A stretch of DNA of 64,000 nucleotides, taken from the NCBI RefSeq assembly GCF_003814815.1, contig NZ_RKQQ01000004.1, forward strand, positions 221,872 to 285,871. The letters are read 5' to 3'. The translations under genes and the position numbers were made by a program. The notes under the pieces were generated by a model. The model did no database searches. It saw only the letters and a program-made list of their open reading frames with translations, and was not told the origin of the DNA. This stretch comes from Salisediminibacterium halotolerans (GTDB lineage Bacteria > Bacillota > Bacilli > Bacillales > Salisediminibacteriaceae). This document shows positions 39,388-47,936 of this stretch, in pieces (position 1 is the first letter of the stretch; every line of letters starts with the position of its first letter).

Positions 39388-39520
39388 CGAAGCAGCGATT
39401 GTTTTGTGAAATTCAAGTGAAGTATCAGGATTTGAATAGTAATTGGAGTGTTTTGTATAGTATCATGCACTTATTGGTATTTTAATATTATAAATAGTGA
39501 TAAGTGCGGAGGCGATGAGA

Positions 39521-40030
39521 TTGAAACTAGGAAGTTTAATTGTTTTAACAGCAACACTGTTGGCAGCTTGCGGTGAAAATGACAATGACTCTGAACCGGT
39601 AAACGTAGATAATATTAACATGGAAGAACTGGAAGCAGAATTAATGATTCCTGCAGAAACGGAACCGGGCGCAGAAGAAACACTGGAAGTTGAAGTTACC
39701 CAAGGTGACGAGCTCGTTGATGATGCCAGTGAAGTGATTTTTGAAGTGTGGATTGAAAAGGAAAAAGATGACAGTGAAATGATCGAAGCTGAACTGCCCG
39801 GTGATGAGGGACGTTACGAGGTGAGCTACACATTCTCGGAAGAAGAGGCCTATTTTGTGCAGCCGCACGTCACGGCGCGGGGCTCGCATGTGATGCCGGT
39901 CGAATCTGTTCTTGTCGGCGATGCAGAACTTGAGGATGATCACGATACAGAAGAGTGGGAAGAAGGCGACATGGAAGACCATAACAGCCACGGCAATGAT
40001 GAGGAAAATCACGCCGAGAACAATCACTAA
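39521..40030 (+). CDS. YtkA/FixH-like lipoprotein with His-rich tail
   Basis: A 169-residue lipoprotein: LTATLLAACG lipobox, a linker, then a beta-sandwich domain resembling YtkA/FixH (VTQGDELVDDASEVIFEVWIE...YEVSYTFSEEEAYFVQPHVTARGSHVMP). The last 30 residues contain six histidines among acidic residues (HDTEEW...HNSHGNDEENHAENNH), a probable metal-binding tail. YtkA-type proteins occur with respiratory or copper genes, but the role is unproven. TTG is chosen as start, eight bases from CGGAGG; the upstream ATG is only two bases away. Confidence 0.75.
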   Translation: MKLGSLIVLTATLLAACGENDNDSEPVNVDNINMEELEAELMIPAETEPGAEETLEVEVTQGDELVDDASEVIFEVWIEKEKDDSEMIEAELPGDEGRYEVSYTFSEEEAYFVQPHVTARGSHVMPVESVLVGDAELEDDHDTEEWEEGDMEDHNSHGNDEENHAENNH

Positions 40031-40040
40031 ATAATCAGCT

Positions 40041-40065
40041 GAGACCGCCGGAACGCCGGCGGTCA
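40041..40065 (+). terminator. Terminator hairpin, upstream duplicate
   Basis: Stem GACCGCCGG / CCGGCGGTC with loop AACG. No U-tract; repeat copy 3 begins at once. Confidence 0.88.
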
Positions 40066-40488
40066 TAGACTGTAGACAAACTATATTTTTATGTCAGCCA
40101 TGAATCCACTACCCTCCGCTTGCCCCGGGCAAGGACTCAGCTAGTATTCGGCGGCCCGAGGCCGCCGAATACGGATCTTCGTCTCTTGCTTTCCCGGAGG
40201 CGTCGGAGGAGTGGATGCATGGCTTCTTTTTTATGAATACACACCATTCAAAAAAGGAGGATGACCCAGCATCCCGGCTTTCTCCTGCGGGAAAGCGAGA
40301 GAGGCGAGACCCTGCAGGGCATAAGCCCGAAGCGGCTCGGCGCTCGCCCGCGGACTAGTAAGACACGGCGAAGTCTTTTTGAGCCGATGTCGCAGTGATA
40401 CCTTCAGGTGAAAGAAGCCGGACGATGCGTCGTCATCCGTTCCTTTTAATAGGACATCGATCGATGTCACGACTTTGTCGACACTCTG
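40066..40488 (+). mobile_element. Terminator-flanked palindromic repeat, copy 3 (423 bp)
   Basis: It begins TAGACTGTAGACAAACT and ends ...TTTGTCGACACTCTG. In the central hairpin GTATTC / GAATAC replaces the GGATTC / GAATCC of copies 1 and 2, a paired change. It is flanked by two exact copies of a 24-bp hairpin belonging to the lipoprotein gene (40042-40065 and 40489-40512). Confidence 0.92.
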
Positions 40489-40522
40489 AGACCGCCGGAA
40501 CGCCGGCGGTCATTTTTTATTT
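40489..40522 (+). terminator. Terminator hairpin, downstream duplicate
   Basis: The same GACCGCCGG-AACG-CCGGCGGTC hairpin, here with the U-tract ATTTTTTATTT. Confidence 0.9.
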
Positions 40523-40532
40523 GGAAATAAAC

Positions 40533-40561
40533 TTGAACGTCATGTATATACAAGTTACAAT
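40533..40561 (+). promoter_or_regulatory. treA promoter with TreR operator between -35 and -10
   Basis: TTGAAC (40533-40538) and TACAAT (40556-40561) are spaced by 17 bp. The palindrome TGTATATACA (40543-40552) fills the spacer and matches the B. subtilis TreR operator core TTGTATATACAA apart from its first base. Binding there would block RNA polymerase until trehalose-6-phosphate is present. Confidence 0.8.
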
Positions 40562-40617
40562 AGGCGTATGATAGCGTTTTACTGAAATGGCAAGTTAAAC
40601 AGAATGGAGGTATCTGT

Positions 40618-42309
40618 ATGGAAATAACGATGAACGAGTGGTGGCGGCGCTCCGTTGTCTATCAAATTTATCCGCGCAGTTTTAATGATACGACCGGAAA
40701 CGGAATCGGCGATATCCCGGGGATTATTGAAAAGCTCGATTATTTAAAAGAACTCGGTGTTGATGTGATCTGGCTGACGCCGGTATATGCCTCTCCGCAA
40801 AATGACAACGGCTACGACATATCGGATTACTTCAGTATCCATCACGAATTCGGAACGATGGAAGATTTCGACCGCTTGCTTAAAGAAGCGCACAGCCGCG
40901 GGTTGAAAATCATTATGGATTTAGTTGTCAATCATACGTCGACAGAGCATCAATGGTTTAAAGAATCGTTAAAAGATCAGAACAACCCTTACCGCAGTTA
41001 TTATATTTGGAAAGAACCCGTAAACGGAGGAGAACCGACCAATTGGCAGTCGAAGTTCGGCGGGAATGCTTGGGAGTTTGATGAAACGACGGGCGAGTAT
41101 TATCTTCACTTATTCGATGTGACCCAAGCGGATTTGAATTGGGAAAATCCCGATGTGCGCAAGGATATTTACGATATGATGCATTTTTGGTTTGAAAAAG
41201 GCATCGACGGGTTTCGGCTCGATGTCATTAACTTAATTTCAAAAGATCAGCGCTTTCCAAACGATGACGGTTCTGTTCCGCCGGGGGACGGCCGGAAATT
41301 TTACACCGACGGCCCGCGCGTCCATGAATTTCTCAATGAGATGAACCGCGAAGTGCTGTCCGATTACGACGTTATGACGGTCGGAGAGATGAGCTCAACA
41401 ACGATTGACGACTGTATTAAATACACGCGGCCGGACCGAAACGAATTGAATATGACGTTTAATTTTCATCACTTGAAAGTCGACTATCCGGACGGAGAAA
41501 AATGGGCGATCGGGAAAATGGACTTTCATGAACTGAAGCGGATCTTGTCTGAATGGCAGACAAGAATGCATGAAGGCGGCGGCTGGAACGCGCTGTTTTG
41601 GTGCAATCATGACCAGCCCCGCGTTGTGACACGCTACGGCGATGACGGCGCTTATCATCAGCGCTCGGCAAAAATGCTTGCGACAACGATGCACATGATG
41701 CAGGGCACCCCTTACATTTATCAAGGCGAAGAATTCGGTATGACGGATCCGAAATTTGAATCGATTGACGATTTTCGCGACGTCGAAACGCTGAACATGT
41801 ACAAAGAAAAAATCAACGCCGGTGTTCCGGAAGATGAAATTTTGCGCGTAATTCAAGCAAAAAGCCGCGATAATTCCCGCACACCAGTACAATGGGACAG
41901 CAGCCGAAATGCCGGTTTCAGTGACGGCGAGCCGTGGATTCCGGTGGCGCCGAATTACGAGCAAGTTAACGCCGAACAAGCGTTAAACGACCCGGAGTCA
42001 ATATTTTATTACTATCAAAAATTGATCCGCCTGCGTAAAGAAATCGATATTTTGACTTATGGAGATTATACGCTGCATTTGCCGGAAGATGACCGTCTGT
42101 TTGTCTTCACGCGCAGCTGGAACGGCGAGAAGCTCCTCGTTATCAGCCATTTCTATGAGGGGACGGCTTCGTTTAACGCTGGATCGATTGTTAATCTGGA
42201 TGACTATGAATCTGAAATGCTGATTGCCAATACCGAGGGCAAACCGTTAACGTCTGAAATGGAGATCGGCCCATACGAGAGCATTGTTTATCACTTAACT
42301 AAAGCGTGA
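40618..42309 (+). CDS. treA: Trehalose-6-phosphate hydrolase (GH13 alpha-glucosidase)
   Basis: A 563-residue GH13 enzyme splitting trehalose-6-phosphate into glucose and glucose-6-phosphate in the cytoplasm. MDLVVNHTS, GFRLDVINLI (nucleophile Asp), VGEMSS (acid/base Glu) and CNHDQPRVVTRYG are the four GH13 regions. GEEFGMTDPKFESIDDFRDVETLNMY is typical of TreA/TreC. The neighbouring TreR-like regulator and the TreR-type operator support the choice over oligo-1,6-glucosidase. The trehalose PTS permease gene treP, usually upstream, is absent here. The ATG follows AATGGAGGTATCTGT. Confidence 0.92.
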   Translation: MEITMNEWWRRSVVYQIYPRSFNDTTGNGIGDIPGIIEKLDYLKELGVDVIWLTPVYASPQNDNGYDISDYFSIHHEFGTMEDFDRLLKEAHSRGLKIIMDLVVNHTSTEHQWFKESLKDQNNPYRSYYIWKEPVNGGEPTNWQSKFGGNAWEFDETTGEYYLHLFDVTQADLNWENPDVRKDIYDMMHFWFEKGIDGFRLDVINLISKDQRFPNDDGSVPPGDGRKFYTDGPRVHEFLNEMNREVLSDYDVMTVGEMSSTTIDDCIKYTRPDRNELNMTFNFHHLKVDYPDGEKWAIGKMDFHELKRILSEWQTRMHEGGGWNALFWCNHDQPRVVTRYGDDGAYHQRSAKMLATTMHMMQGTPYIYQGEEFGMTDPKFESIDDFRDVETLNMYKEKINAGVPEDEILRVIQAKSRDNSRTPVQWDSSRNAGFSDGEPWIPVAPNYEQVNAEQALNDPESIFYYYQKLIRLRKEIDILTYGDYTLHLPEDDRLFVFTRSWNGEKLLVISHFYEGTASFNAGSIVNLDDYESEMLIANTEGKPLTSEMEIGPYESIVYHLTKA

Positions 42310-42325
42310 TAAACTGATAACGGTG

Positions 42326-43048
42326 ATGATGATGCAAAATAAATATATTCAGATTTATAAGCAGATTGCAGAGGAAATCTCCGAAGGACACTATAAACCG
42401 AAAGAGAAACTGGCCTCGGAGCATGAGCTGATGAACGCTTATAAAACGTCGCGCGAGACGATCCGCAAAGCGCTCAACCTTTTGGCACAGAACGGTTACA
42501 TCCAAAAGATCCAAGGGAAAGGGTCGATTGTGCTCGACAGGCAAAAGTTTGACTTTCCTGTGTCCGGACTTGTCAGTTTTAAAGAGCTTGCCGGGAGCTT
42601 AGGCGATAAACATCAAACTCACGTAGAAGAACTTGCTGTGATCGATGCGGATGACTATTTGATGTATCAGCTGCAAACACCTCCGGAGACTAAGATTTGG
42701 AAGGCGCTTCGTGTCCGGGAAATTGACGGGGAACGGATTATTCTCGATAAAGATTATTTTCTGCAGTCGAACGTTCCTGAATTAACAAAAGAGATTTGTG
42801 AAGTATCGATCTATGATTATTTAGAGAACGATCTCGGGCTGACGATCAGCTTTGCTAAAAAAGAGATTACCGTGGAAGAACCGAGTTCTGAGGACCGGCG
42901 GCTTCTTCATTTAGAGGGTTTCTCTAATATTGTCGTTGTAAAAAACTATGTATACTTGGAAGATGCGACATTGCTTCAATATACAGAATCGCGGCACCGG
43001 CCGGATAAATTCAAATTTGTTGATTTTGCCCGCCGCTCGCATAAATAA
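42326..43048 (+). CDS. treR: GntR-family trehalose operon repressor
   Basis: A 240-residue regulator: N-terminal GntR winged helix (YIQIYKQIAEEISEGHYKPKEKLASEHELMNAYKTSRETIRKALNLLAQNGYIQKIQGKGSIV) and C-terminal UTRA effector domain ending YTESRHRPDKFKFVDFARR, a sequence characteristic of TreR. Trehalose-6-phosphate is the expected inducer. It starts 16 bp after treA; three consecutive ATG codons leave the exact start open, and the ribosome-binding site is weak. Confidence 0.93.
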   Translation: MMMQNKYIQIYKQIAEEISEGHYKPKEKLASEHELMNAYKTSRETIRKALNLLAQNGYIQKIQGKGSIVLDRQKFDFPVSGLVSFKELAGSLGDKHQTHVEELAVIDADDYLMYQLQTPPETKIWKALRVREIDGERIILDKDYFLQSNVPELTKEICEVSIYDYLENDLGLTISFAKKEITVEEPSSEDRRLLHLEGFSNIVVVKNYVYLEDATLLQYTESRHRPDKFKFVDFARRSHK

Positions 43049-43050
43049 TT

Positions 43051-43082
43051 TAAGAGCCCGTCAGGTTATCCTGACGGGCTCT
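43051..43082. terminator. Bidirectional terminator hairpin, first duplicate
   Basis: Stem AGAGCCCGTCAGG / CCTGACGGGCTCT between treR and the convergent gene. The short repeat element starts right after it. Confidence 0.88.
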
Positions 43083-43258
43083 CAATTCGTTAAATAAGTA
43101 AGCCGCGCAGGCACTCCTCCGACGCCTCCGGGAAAGCAAGTGACGAAGATCCGGCTTCGGCGGTCCAAGACCGCCGAAGGCTAGCTGAGTCCTTGCCCGG
43201 GGCAAGCGGAGGTTAGCGGCTGCGCGGCTTACGTCAAAATTCTAGTTTGTTTGCAGTT
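43083..43258 (-). mobile_element. Short form of the terminator-flanked repeat (176 bp)
   Basis: Compared with the full copies, this one (reverse orientation) has the terminal sequence TAAACTGCAAACAAACTA and the long imperfect palindrome, but none of the right-hand 250 bp. Its opposite end, CAATTCGTTAAATAAGT, is a weak 11/17 match to the other terminal repeat. The hairpin core CTTCGGCGGTC / GACCGCCGAAG differs from the full copies by paired changes. It is flanked by duplicated hairpins like the others. Confidence 0.85.
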
Positions 43259-43294
43259 TAAGAGCCCGTCAGTTTTATCCTGACGGGCTCTTTT
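43259..43294. terminator. Bidirectional terminator hairpin, second duplicate
   Basis: The same AGAGCCCGTCAG / CTGACGGGCTCT hairpin with one extra base in the loop, followed by TTTT. Confidence 0.88.
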
Positions 43295-43304
43295 CGCTTG
43301 TATT

Positions 43305-44180
43305 TTATGAGCTTGTTTGCGACCTAAGGATATCGGCAATTGAGCGGCGCAATTCTTTGTTGGAAATCGTCTTTGACAGCCACTCTTTGTTCGTAAGCGC
43401 TGTTTCTTCTTTGACCCGCTGCAAAAGACGGGATAATAAATGTTTCATCATCGAAGTGTAATGAACGTGGTCGATTTTGTACGACTCTTGCAAAATCGAT
43501 TCCACCGCTTCACGGTTGTTCACATCGACATAATCAGCGGCCCGGGCGAGAAATTCGGAGAGAATATCGCCGTTTTCGACGCTGATGTAGGCAACAGAGA
43601 CTTTTTCGACCAGTTCCGGATGCTCTTGGACATGATTGGCGAGAAACGGAATGTAATCATCAAGCCGGTGTTTGGCGAGAAAATCGAAACTTTTTATCGG
43701 GTTCGCTTCTTTTATCGCTTCGGTCAAGGCAATCATAATTAACGACTGTGATGATTTGCCGTCGGCGTTTTGGAGTGCGATCAACCGCGATGGCCATTGA
43801 TGTTTAATATCTTCGAGGTGTTCGTCCTTCAAATACTTCATAATATTATCGTTTTTCTTTTTCGCTTCGCCTTCAGGTTTTAAAGCGTCGTGCAAATCAT
43901 CTTGGGTGACTTTATGCTTTTTCTTCCGTTCAGCGATTTCTCTGTAATGCTCCATCGCTTTCGCAGAGTCTTCCGTCGTTTTGTTGGAAAGAAAGAACGA
44001 ATCTAAAAATTTCCCGTCTTTATCCATTACAGCGAAGATCGCCGGAACATCATGATCGAATAACAAAACATGGATTTTACGGGGCGGTTTAAAGTCTTCG
44101 TATTTAATGACATAGCAGCGTTGACTGTTTTTTTCTAAGAACACTTTCTTTCCTAAATAACTTGGGGGTAAATGAGACAT
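43305..44180 (-). CDS. Hypothetical soluble protein, 291 residues
   Basis: Not recognised. The N-terminal part (residues 1-75) is predicted beta-rich (GKKVFLEKNSQRCYVIKYEDFKPPRKIHVLLFDHDVPAIFAVMD). A charged Lys-rich linker follows (ERKKKHKVTQDDLHDALKPEGEAKKKND), then a mainly helical C-terminal 180 residues with repeat-like helix pairs. No signal peptide or membrane segment. The ATG follows GAAAGGAAGGGTGACGTCAC. It forms a same-strand pair with the small membrane protein upstream of it. Confidence 0.7.
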   Translation of the reverse strand: MSHLPPSYLGKKVFLEKNSQRCYVIKYEDFKPPRKIHVLLFDHDVPAIFAVMDKDGKFLDSFFLSNKTTEDSAKAMEHYREIAERKKKHKVTQDDLHDALKPEGEAKKKNDNIMKYLKDEHLEDIKHQWPSRLIALQNADGKSSQSLIMIALTEAIKEANPIKSFDFLAKHRLDDYIPFLANHVQEHPELVEKVSVAYISVENGDILSEFLARAADYVDVNNREAVESILQESYKIDHVHYTSMMKHLLSRLLQRVKEETALTNKEWLSKTISNKELRRSIADILRSQTSS

Positions 44181-44240
44181 GTGACGTCACCCTTCCTTTC
44201 GAAGGTAAAATTCTCTCTCGTACAGGTGCATGCGGCCTTC

Positions 44241-44471
44241 TCAGCCTTCGTAACGTATGATCAGGTAGGCAATAAGACCAATAATGGGGAAAAACAATGT
44301 GCCGAGGAGCACAATGATATTGAATTCTTTGCTGTTCCCTTTCCGCTGCGAATCGCGGTATGCCCAGATGCTCGTGAGGATGTTTAATAGAAATAACGTA
44401 AGCGCAATGACAATGATGATTCCGAACAGCGTAAACGGATCAAATTGAAAAAATAACGATTTAAACATCAT
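44241..44471 (-). CDS. PLDc_N-domain small membrane protein
   Basis: A 76-residue protein with two membrane helices (FTLFGIIIVIALTLFLLNILTSI and IIVLLGTLFFPIIGLIAYLII) joined by WAYRDSQRKGNSKEFN. This WAYxDAxxRG-type loop and the FFPxIGLIAYLIIR ending define the phospholipase-D nuclease N-terminal (PLDc_N) membrane domain found alone in many Firmicutes. Function unknown. The start codon at 44471 is nine bases after AGGAGG. Confidence 0.75.
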   Translation of the reverse strand: MMFKSLFFQFDPFTLFGIIIVIALTLFLLNILTSIWAYRDSQRKGNSKEFNIIVLLGTLFFPIIGLIAYLIIRYEG

Positions 44472-44589
44472 GCGGTTGATCCTCCTAAACACCTGTATAT
44501 ATCTATCATACCTTTCTGAACGCGAAATGTGTAGGGGGAATAGTTAAAAAGAAAGACTCACCGGCAAAAATGGCCGGTGAGTCTCATCA

Positions 44590-45519
44590 TTATTTCGCTT
44601 TAGCAGTTTGTTTCGACGGCGATTCAATTAAGCTGTCGAGTGCTCCGTACAATTGCGGATAATCAAAGACAAAGCCGTGCGCCTGCAGTTTTTTCGGCAG
44701 CGCTTTTTGACTGCTGAGAACGAGCTGGCTCATTTCACCGAGTGCTCCTTTTAAAAGCAGGCTCGGAACCGGCGCCCAAAACGGACGGTTCATCACATCA
44801 GCGAGGGTGCGGCCGAAGTTTTTCATTTTTTCCGGGTTCGGCGCGGTGAAATTGACCGGTCCGTCAATTGCCGTATTTTCGATGCAAAACTCGATTGCTT
44901 TCGCTACGTCATCAACATGAATCCACGACATCCACTGTTCGCCGGTGCCGAGCTTACCGCCGGCATAAAAACGAAAGGCGGGAAGCATTTTTCGAAGCGC
45001 TCCTTCGTAAGGATCGAGAACGACTCCGAAACGCGAGTAAACGGTCCGCACGGCGGCCGGTGCTTTCGCAGCTGTCTCTTCCCATTGTTTGACAACATCC
45101 GCCAAGAAGCCTTCACCGGGTTCGTCAGACTCCGTGAAAATTTTTGTGAACGATGAGCCGTAATAGCCGACAGCTGAGCCGTTAATAAACACTTCCGGCT
45201 TTTTTTCCAGCGCGTGAATAATCCGGACAGATTCTTCCGAAGCTTCAATGCGGCTGTTTAAAATTTCAGCTTTCTTTTTTTCCGTCCATCGCCCGCTGTT
45301 TAAATTCTCGCCGGCGAGGTTGATGAACGCATCAATCCCTTCTAAGTCTGTTTCGGGGCGTGTTCCTTCTTTGAGCCATTCCACATAGCTGAGCCCTTCA
45401 CCGGCTTTTTTATTGCTTTTATTCCGGGTTAAAATGACAACATCGTGGCCTTGTGTGATGAACCGCTTTAATAACGATTGTCCGATCAGTCCGGTTCCTC
45501 CGGCAACAGCGATCTTCAT
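44590..45519 (-). CDS. yfhF: TIGR01777-type NAD-dependent epimerase (YfhF)
   Basis: A 309-residue extended SDR protein. VAGGTGLIGQSLLKRFI is the NAD(P) site, INLAGENLNSGRWTEKKKAEILNSRI the family signature, VFINGSAVGYYG the Ser/Tyr catalytic region, and a C-terminal DUF1731-like segment follows (NFGRTLADVMNRPFWAPVPSLLLKGALGEMSQLVLSSQKALPKKL). The substrate is unknown. In B. subtilis yfhF adjoins recX (yfhG), as here, divergently transcribed. The ATG follows AGGAGGGGTATAGC. Confidence 0.92.
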   Translation of the reverse strand: MKIAVAGGTGLIGQSLLKRFITQGHDVVILTRNKSNKKAGEGLSYVEWLKEGTRPETDLEGIDAFINLAGENLNSGRWTEKKKAEILNSRIEASEESVRIIHALEKKPEVFINGSAVGYYGSSFTKIFTESDEPGEGFLADVVKQWEETAAKAPAAVRTVYSRFGVVLDPYEGALRKMLPAFRFYAGGKLGTGEQWMSWIHVDDVAKAIEFCIENTAIDGPVNFTAPNPEKMKNFGRTLADVMNRPFWAPVPSLLLKGALGEMSQLVLSSQKALPKKLQAHGFVFDYPQLYGALDSLIESPSKQTAKAK

Positions 45520-45640
45520 GCTATACCCCTCCTGTTGGATAATGTATGATAAAACTGACGGTGTTTTGACTAAGGTGCACTATATCTTTTCCTTCTTTAA
45601 ACACTTTTCAAACCAAGATATGACAGGGAGGACATGCGAT

Positions 45641-46459
45641 ATGCCCGTTATCAGTAAAATTACAGCTGCAAAAAAAACTGCGGGACGCTACCATATTTAC
45701 CTTGACCGCAGCGGCAATGACGAATATTCATTTTCTGTCTCTGAAGACCTGCTCGTTCGCGAGCAGCTGTTAAAAGGGAAAGAATTGACCGAAACTGAAG
45801 TCAGCGATTTGAAAAAACAAGATGAAATTGACCGCGCTTATCAAAATGCGGTCAATTATATCAGCTACCGGATGCGATCTGTGCATGAAGTGCGCTCGTA
45901 TTTAGCCGATCGGGAAGTGCCGGAAGAAGAAATCGACTCAATTATTGTTTCTTTATCTGAACGGGGGTTTTTAGATGACGAGTCTTTCGCCTTTTCATAC
46001 GTGCGAACGAAACGCGATACAGCGAAAAAAGGTCCTTCGCTGATAGCGAGGGAGTTGAAAGAAAAGGGTGTTGACGCAGCTTTAATCGAGCGTGCTCTGC
46101 AGGAATATCCGTACGAGATGCAGCTTGATGATGCGATCCGCTTTGCGGAAAAAAAGCAAACCGCTTACCAAAAAGAATCGAAGCGTAAGCGGGAAGAAAA
46201 ACTGATGCAATTTCTGATGCAAAAAGGCTACAGCACCGAAGTTGCCAAAAAGGCCGTTACAGAAGCGAACTTGGAAAACGACGAAGAGACGGAGTTTGCA
46301 GCGTTGCAGGCAGCAGCTGAAAAAGTGTGGCATAAACAGCGCAATAAAGAGGGGTGGGAAAAGAAACAGAAAGTGAAGCAGCACCTTTACGGAAAAGGGT
46401 TTCCCGGTGAATTGATCCAGCGCTGGATCGAAGAAAAGGAAGAGACGGAAGAAAACTGA
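45641..46459 (+). CDS. recX: Recombination regulator RecX
   Basis: A 272-residue protein built of repeated three-helix units. RMRSVHEVRSYLADREVPEEEIDSIIVSLSERGFLDDESFAFSYVRTK...GPSLIARELKEKGVD is the classic RecX motif. It binds RecA and controls filament growth. The length matches Bacillus RecX. I start at the ATG after GGGAGGACATGCGAT; a much longer in-frame reading would overlap the divergent yfhF and has no ribosome-binding site. Confidence 0.95.
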   Translation: MPVISKITAAKKTAGRYHIYLDRSGNDEYSFSVSEDLLVREQLLKGKELTETEVSDLKKQDEIDRAYQNAVNYISYRMRSVHEVRSYLADREVPEEEIDSIIVSLSERGFLDDESFAFSYVRTKRDTAKKGPSLIARELKEKGVDAALIERALQEYPYEMQLDDAIRFAEKKQTAYQKESKRKREEKLMQFLMQKGYSTEVAKKAVTEANLENDEETEFAALQAAAEKVWHKQRNKEGWEKKQKVKQHLYGKGFPGELIQRWIEEKEETEEN

Positions 46460-46533
46460 CCGGCAAGGTTCTTTTCAATCCAGTGTGAAGCATCTATAAT
46501 GAACAGCAAAATCATGGCGGAGGATTGAGTGCG

Positions 46534-46857
46534 ATGCAGAAAAAATACAGCGAGATGTCGATGGCCGAATTGCAAACGGAAATCGGCGAACTGAAGGTGA
46601 AAGCGCAAAAAGCCGAACAACAGGGGATGATTAATGAATTTGCCGTGCATGAACGAAAAATGTTGATGGCGCAGGCGTACTTGCTTGATGCAGATGCTTT
46701 TAACGCCGGTGAACGGTACGCATTTAAAGACGATCCCGACGATTATTTTGACATTGACTACATGAACGGTGTGTTTGCCTGGGGGCACCGAAAAAACGCG
46801 GATCAACAAGAGGCCGTGCCGATTTCGGTCTTTGGCAAGCAACTGCCGAAAAAATAA
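46534..46857 (+). CDS. yfhH: YfhH family protein (DUF1811)
   Basis: A 107-residue protein with a helical coiled N-terminal half (MSMAELQTEIGELKVKAQKAEQQGMINEFAVHERKMLMAQAYLLD) and a small beta-barrel-like C-terminal half (GERYAFKDDPDDYFDIDYMNGVFAWGHR). This is the YfhH family, next to recX in Bacillus; function unknown. The ATG ten bases after GGAGG is chosen over a TTG that abuts the site. Confidence 0.88.
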   Translation: MQKKYSEMSMAELQTEIGELKVKAQKAEQQGMINEFAVHERKMLMAQAYLLDADAFNAGERYAFKDDPDDYFDIDYMNGVFAWGHRKNADQQEAVPISVFGKQLPKK

Positions 46858-46880
46858 AAGCTGCCGAACGGCAGCTTTTA
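46856..46880. terminator. Bidirectional terminator
   Basis: Stem AAAAGCTGCCG / CGGCAGCTTTT with a 2-nt loop; it overlaps both stop codons of the convergent pair. Confidence 0.88.
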
Positions 46881-47864
46881 CGAACGCGAAGGAGCGTGAG
46901 ACAATTTACGCTTTAAAACATCGGTGTTATAGATCCAACCTGTGTAAGAATTCAAGATCTCAAGGTTTTCATCTAAGCGGACGATCGCAACGAACGGGTA
47001 ATACCCTTTGCTGCGGTAGCGCAAGTCGACGAATTTAACAGAATACCCGTGTTCTTCGATCGAGACCGCCCAGCGGTAGGCCGGCGAAAAAGACAGAAAG
47101 GCGCTTAAATTTCGATCGTGTCTTGCCGCATTGATGACCGGATCGTCAGGAATCGGTTCAAACGGGTACGTTTCAAAGTAGTTAATGTTTCCGCGCCGGT
47201 ATTCAGCGACATACATAATTGTGTTGGTACGGACGACGATATGCCACTGATGCCACTTAAATGTCGGCGATGTAAAAATATGTGTGGCGTCAGGATGGCG
47301 CCGCTCCATCTCTAAATAAACGGCGCGCTGCGCTTTAATACGCCAGACGTAATAACCGATTAATAAGATGTACAGCGTCAAAAACGTCCAGCCCGGATCA
47401 AAGCCGATGCGCCAAAGCGTGATGGCGGCGATGTGCGCGAGGAAGATAAACGGATCGAGAATATTAATCACCCCGAGGGCGATCCATTTGGAATAAAACG
47501 GTGAGTAAGCCTTCGTACCGTAGGCGTTAAAAATATCGACGAATACGTGTAAAAAGACAGCGAAAAACACCCACGACCATAAATGAAACAGGTTAATATT
47601 CGGCATGATCGAATCGAGGCCGAGAGTAATGATTGTCGGCCAGATAAACCAAAACGGAATCGAATGGGTCACACCGCGATGATTGCGGATGTATACAGCA
47701 TTGTCTTTTAATTTCAGAACGGTATCGAAATCGGGGGCTTGCGAGCCGATGATGACACCGATCAAGGCTGCCTGCGTCATTTCCGGACTTTGAGCGACAA
47801 CCGGATCGAGCGTGGCAATCCCTCCGACAGCAAACCCCATGACGACGTGGGTGCCTGTATCCAT
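46878..47864 (-). CDS. yfhP: YfhP-type membrane-bound metal-dependent hydrolase
   Basis: A 328-residue protein of the LexA-binding/YdjM-like inner-membrane hydrolase family. HVVMGFAVGG, SQAPDFD, RNHRGVTHSIPFW and FAVFLHVFVDIFNAYG hold the conserved His/Asp residues spread over four or five membrane segments. The C-terminal half is a soluble domain. In B. subtilis YfhP sits next to mutY and has been described as a regulator. The ATG follows AAAGGAGGAAACTTCA. Divergent from mutY. Confidence 0.9.
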   Translation of the reverse strand: MDTGTHVVMGFAVGGIATLDPVVAQSPEMTQAALIGVIIGSQAPDFDTVLKLKDNAVYIRNHRGVTHSIPFWFIWPTIITLGLDSIMPNINLFHLWSWVFFAVFLHVFVDIFNAYGTKAYSPFYSKWIALGVINILDPFIFLAHIAAITLWRIGFDPGWTFLTLYILLIGYYVWRIKAQRAVYLEMERRHPDATHIFTSPTFKWHQWHIVVRTNTIMYVAEYRRGNINYFETYPFEPIPDDPVINAARHDRNLSAFLSFSPAYRWAVSIEEHGYSVKFVDLRYRSKGYYPFVAIVRLDENLEILNSYTGWIYNTDVLKRKLSHAPSRS

Positions 47865-47936
47865 TGAAGTTTCCTCCTTTGCGCTTGCTCATTAAACCAT
47901 ACCCGAAACTATTGTCATATAAAAGGAGAATGTAAT

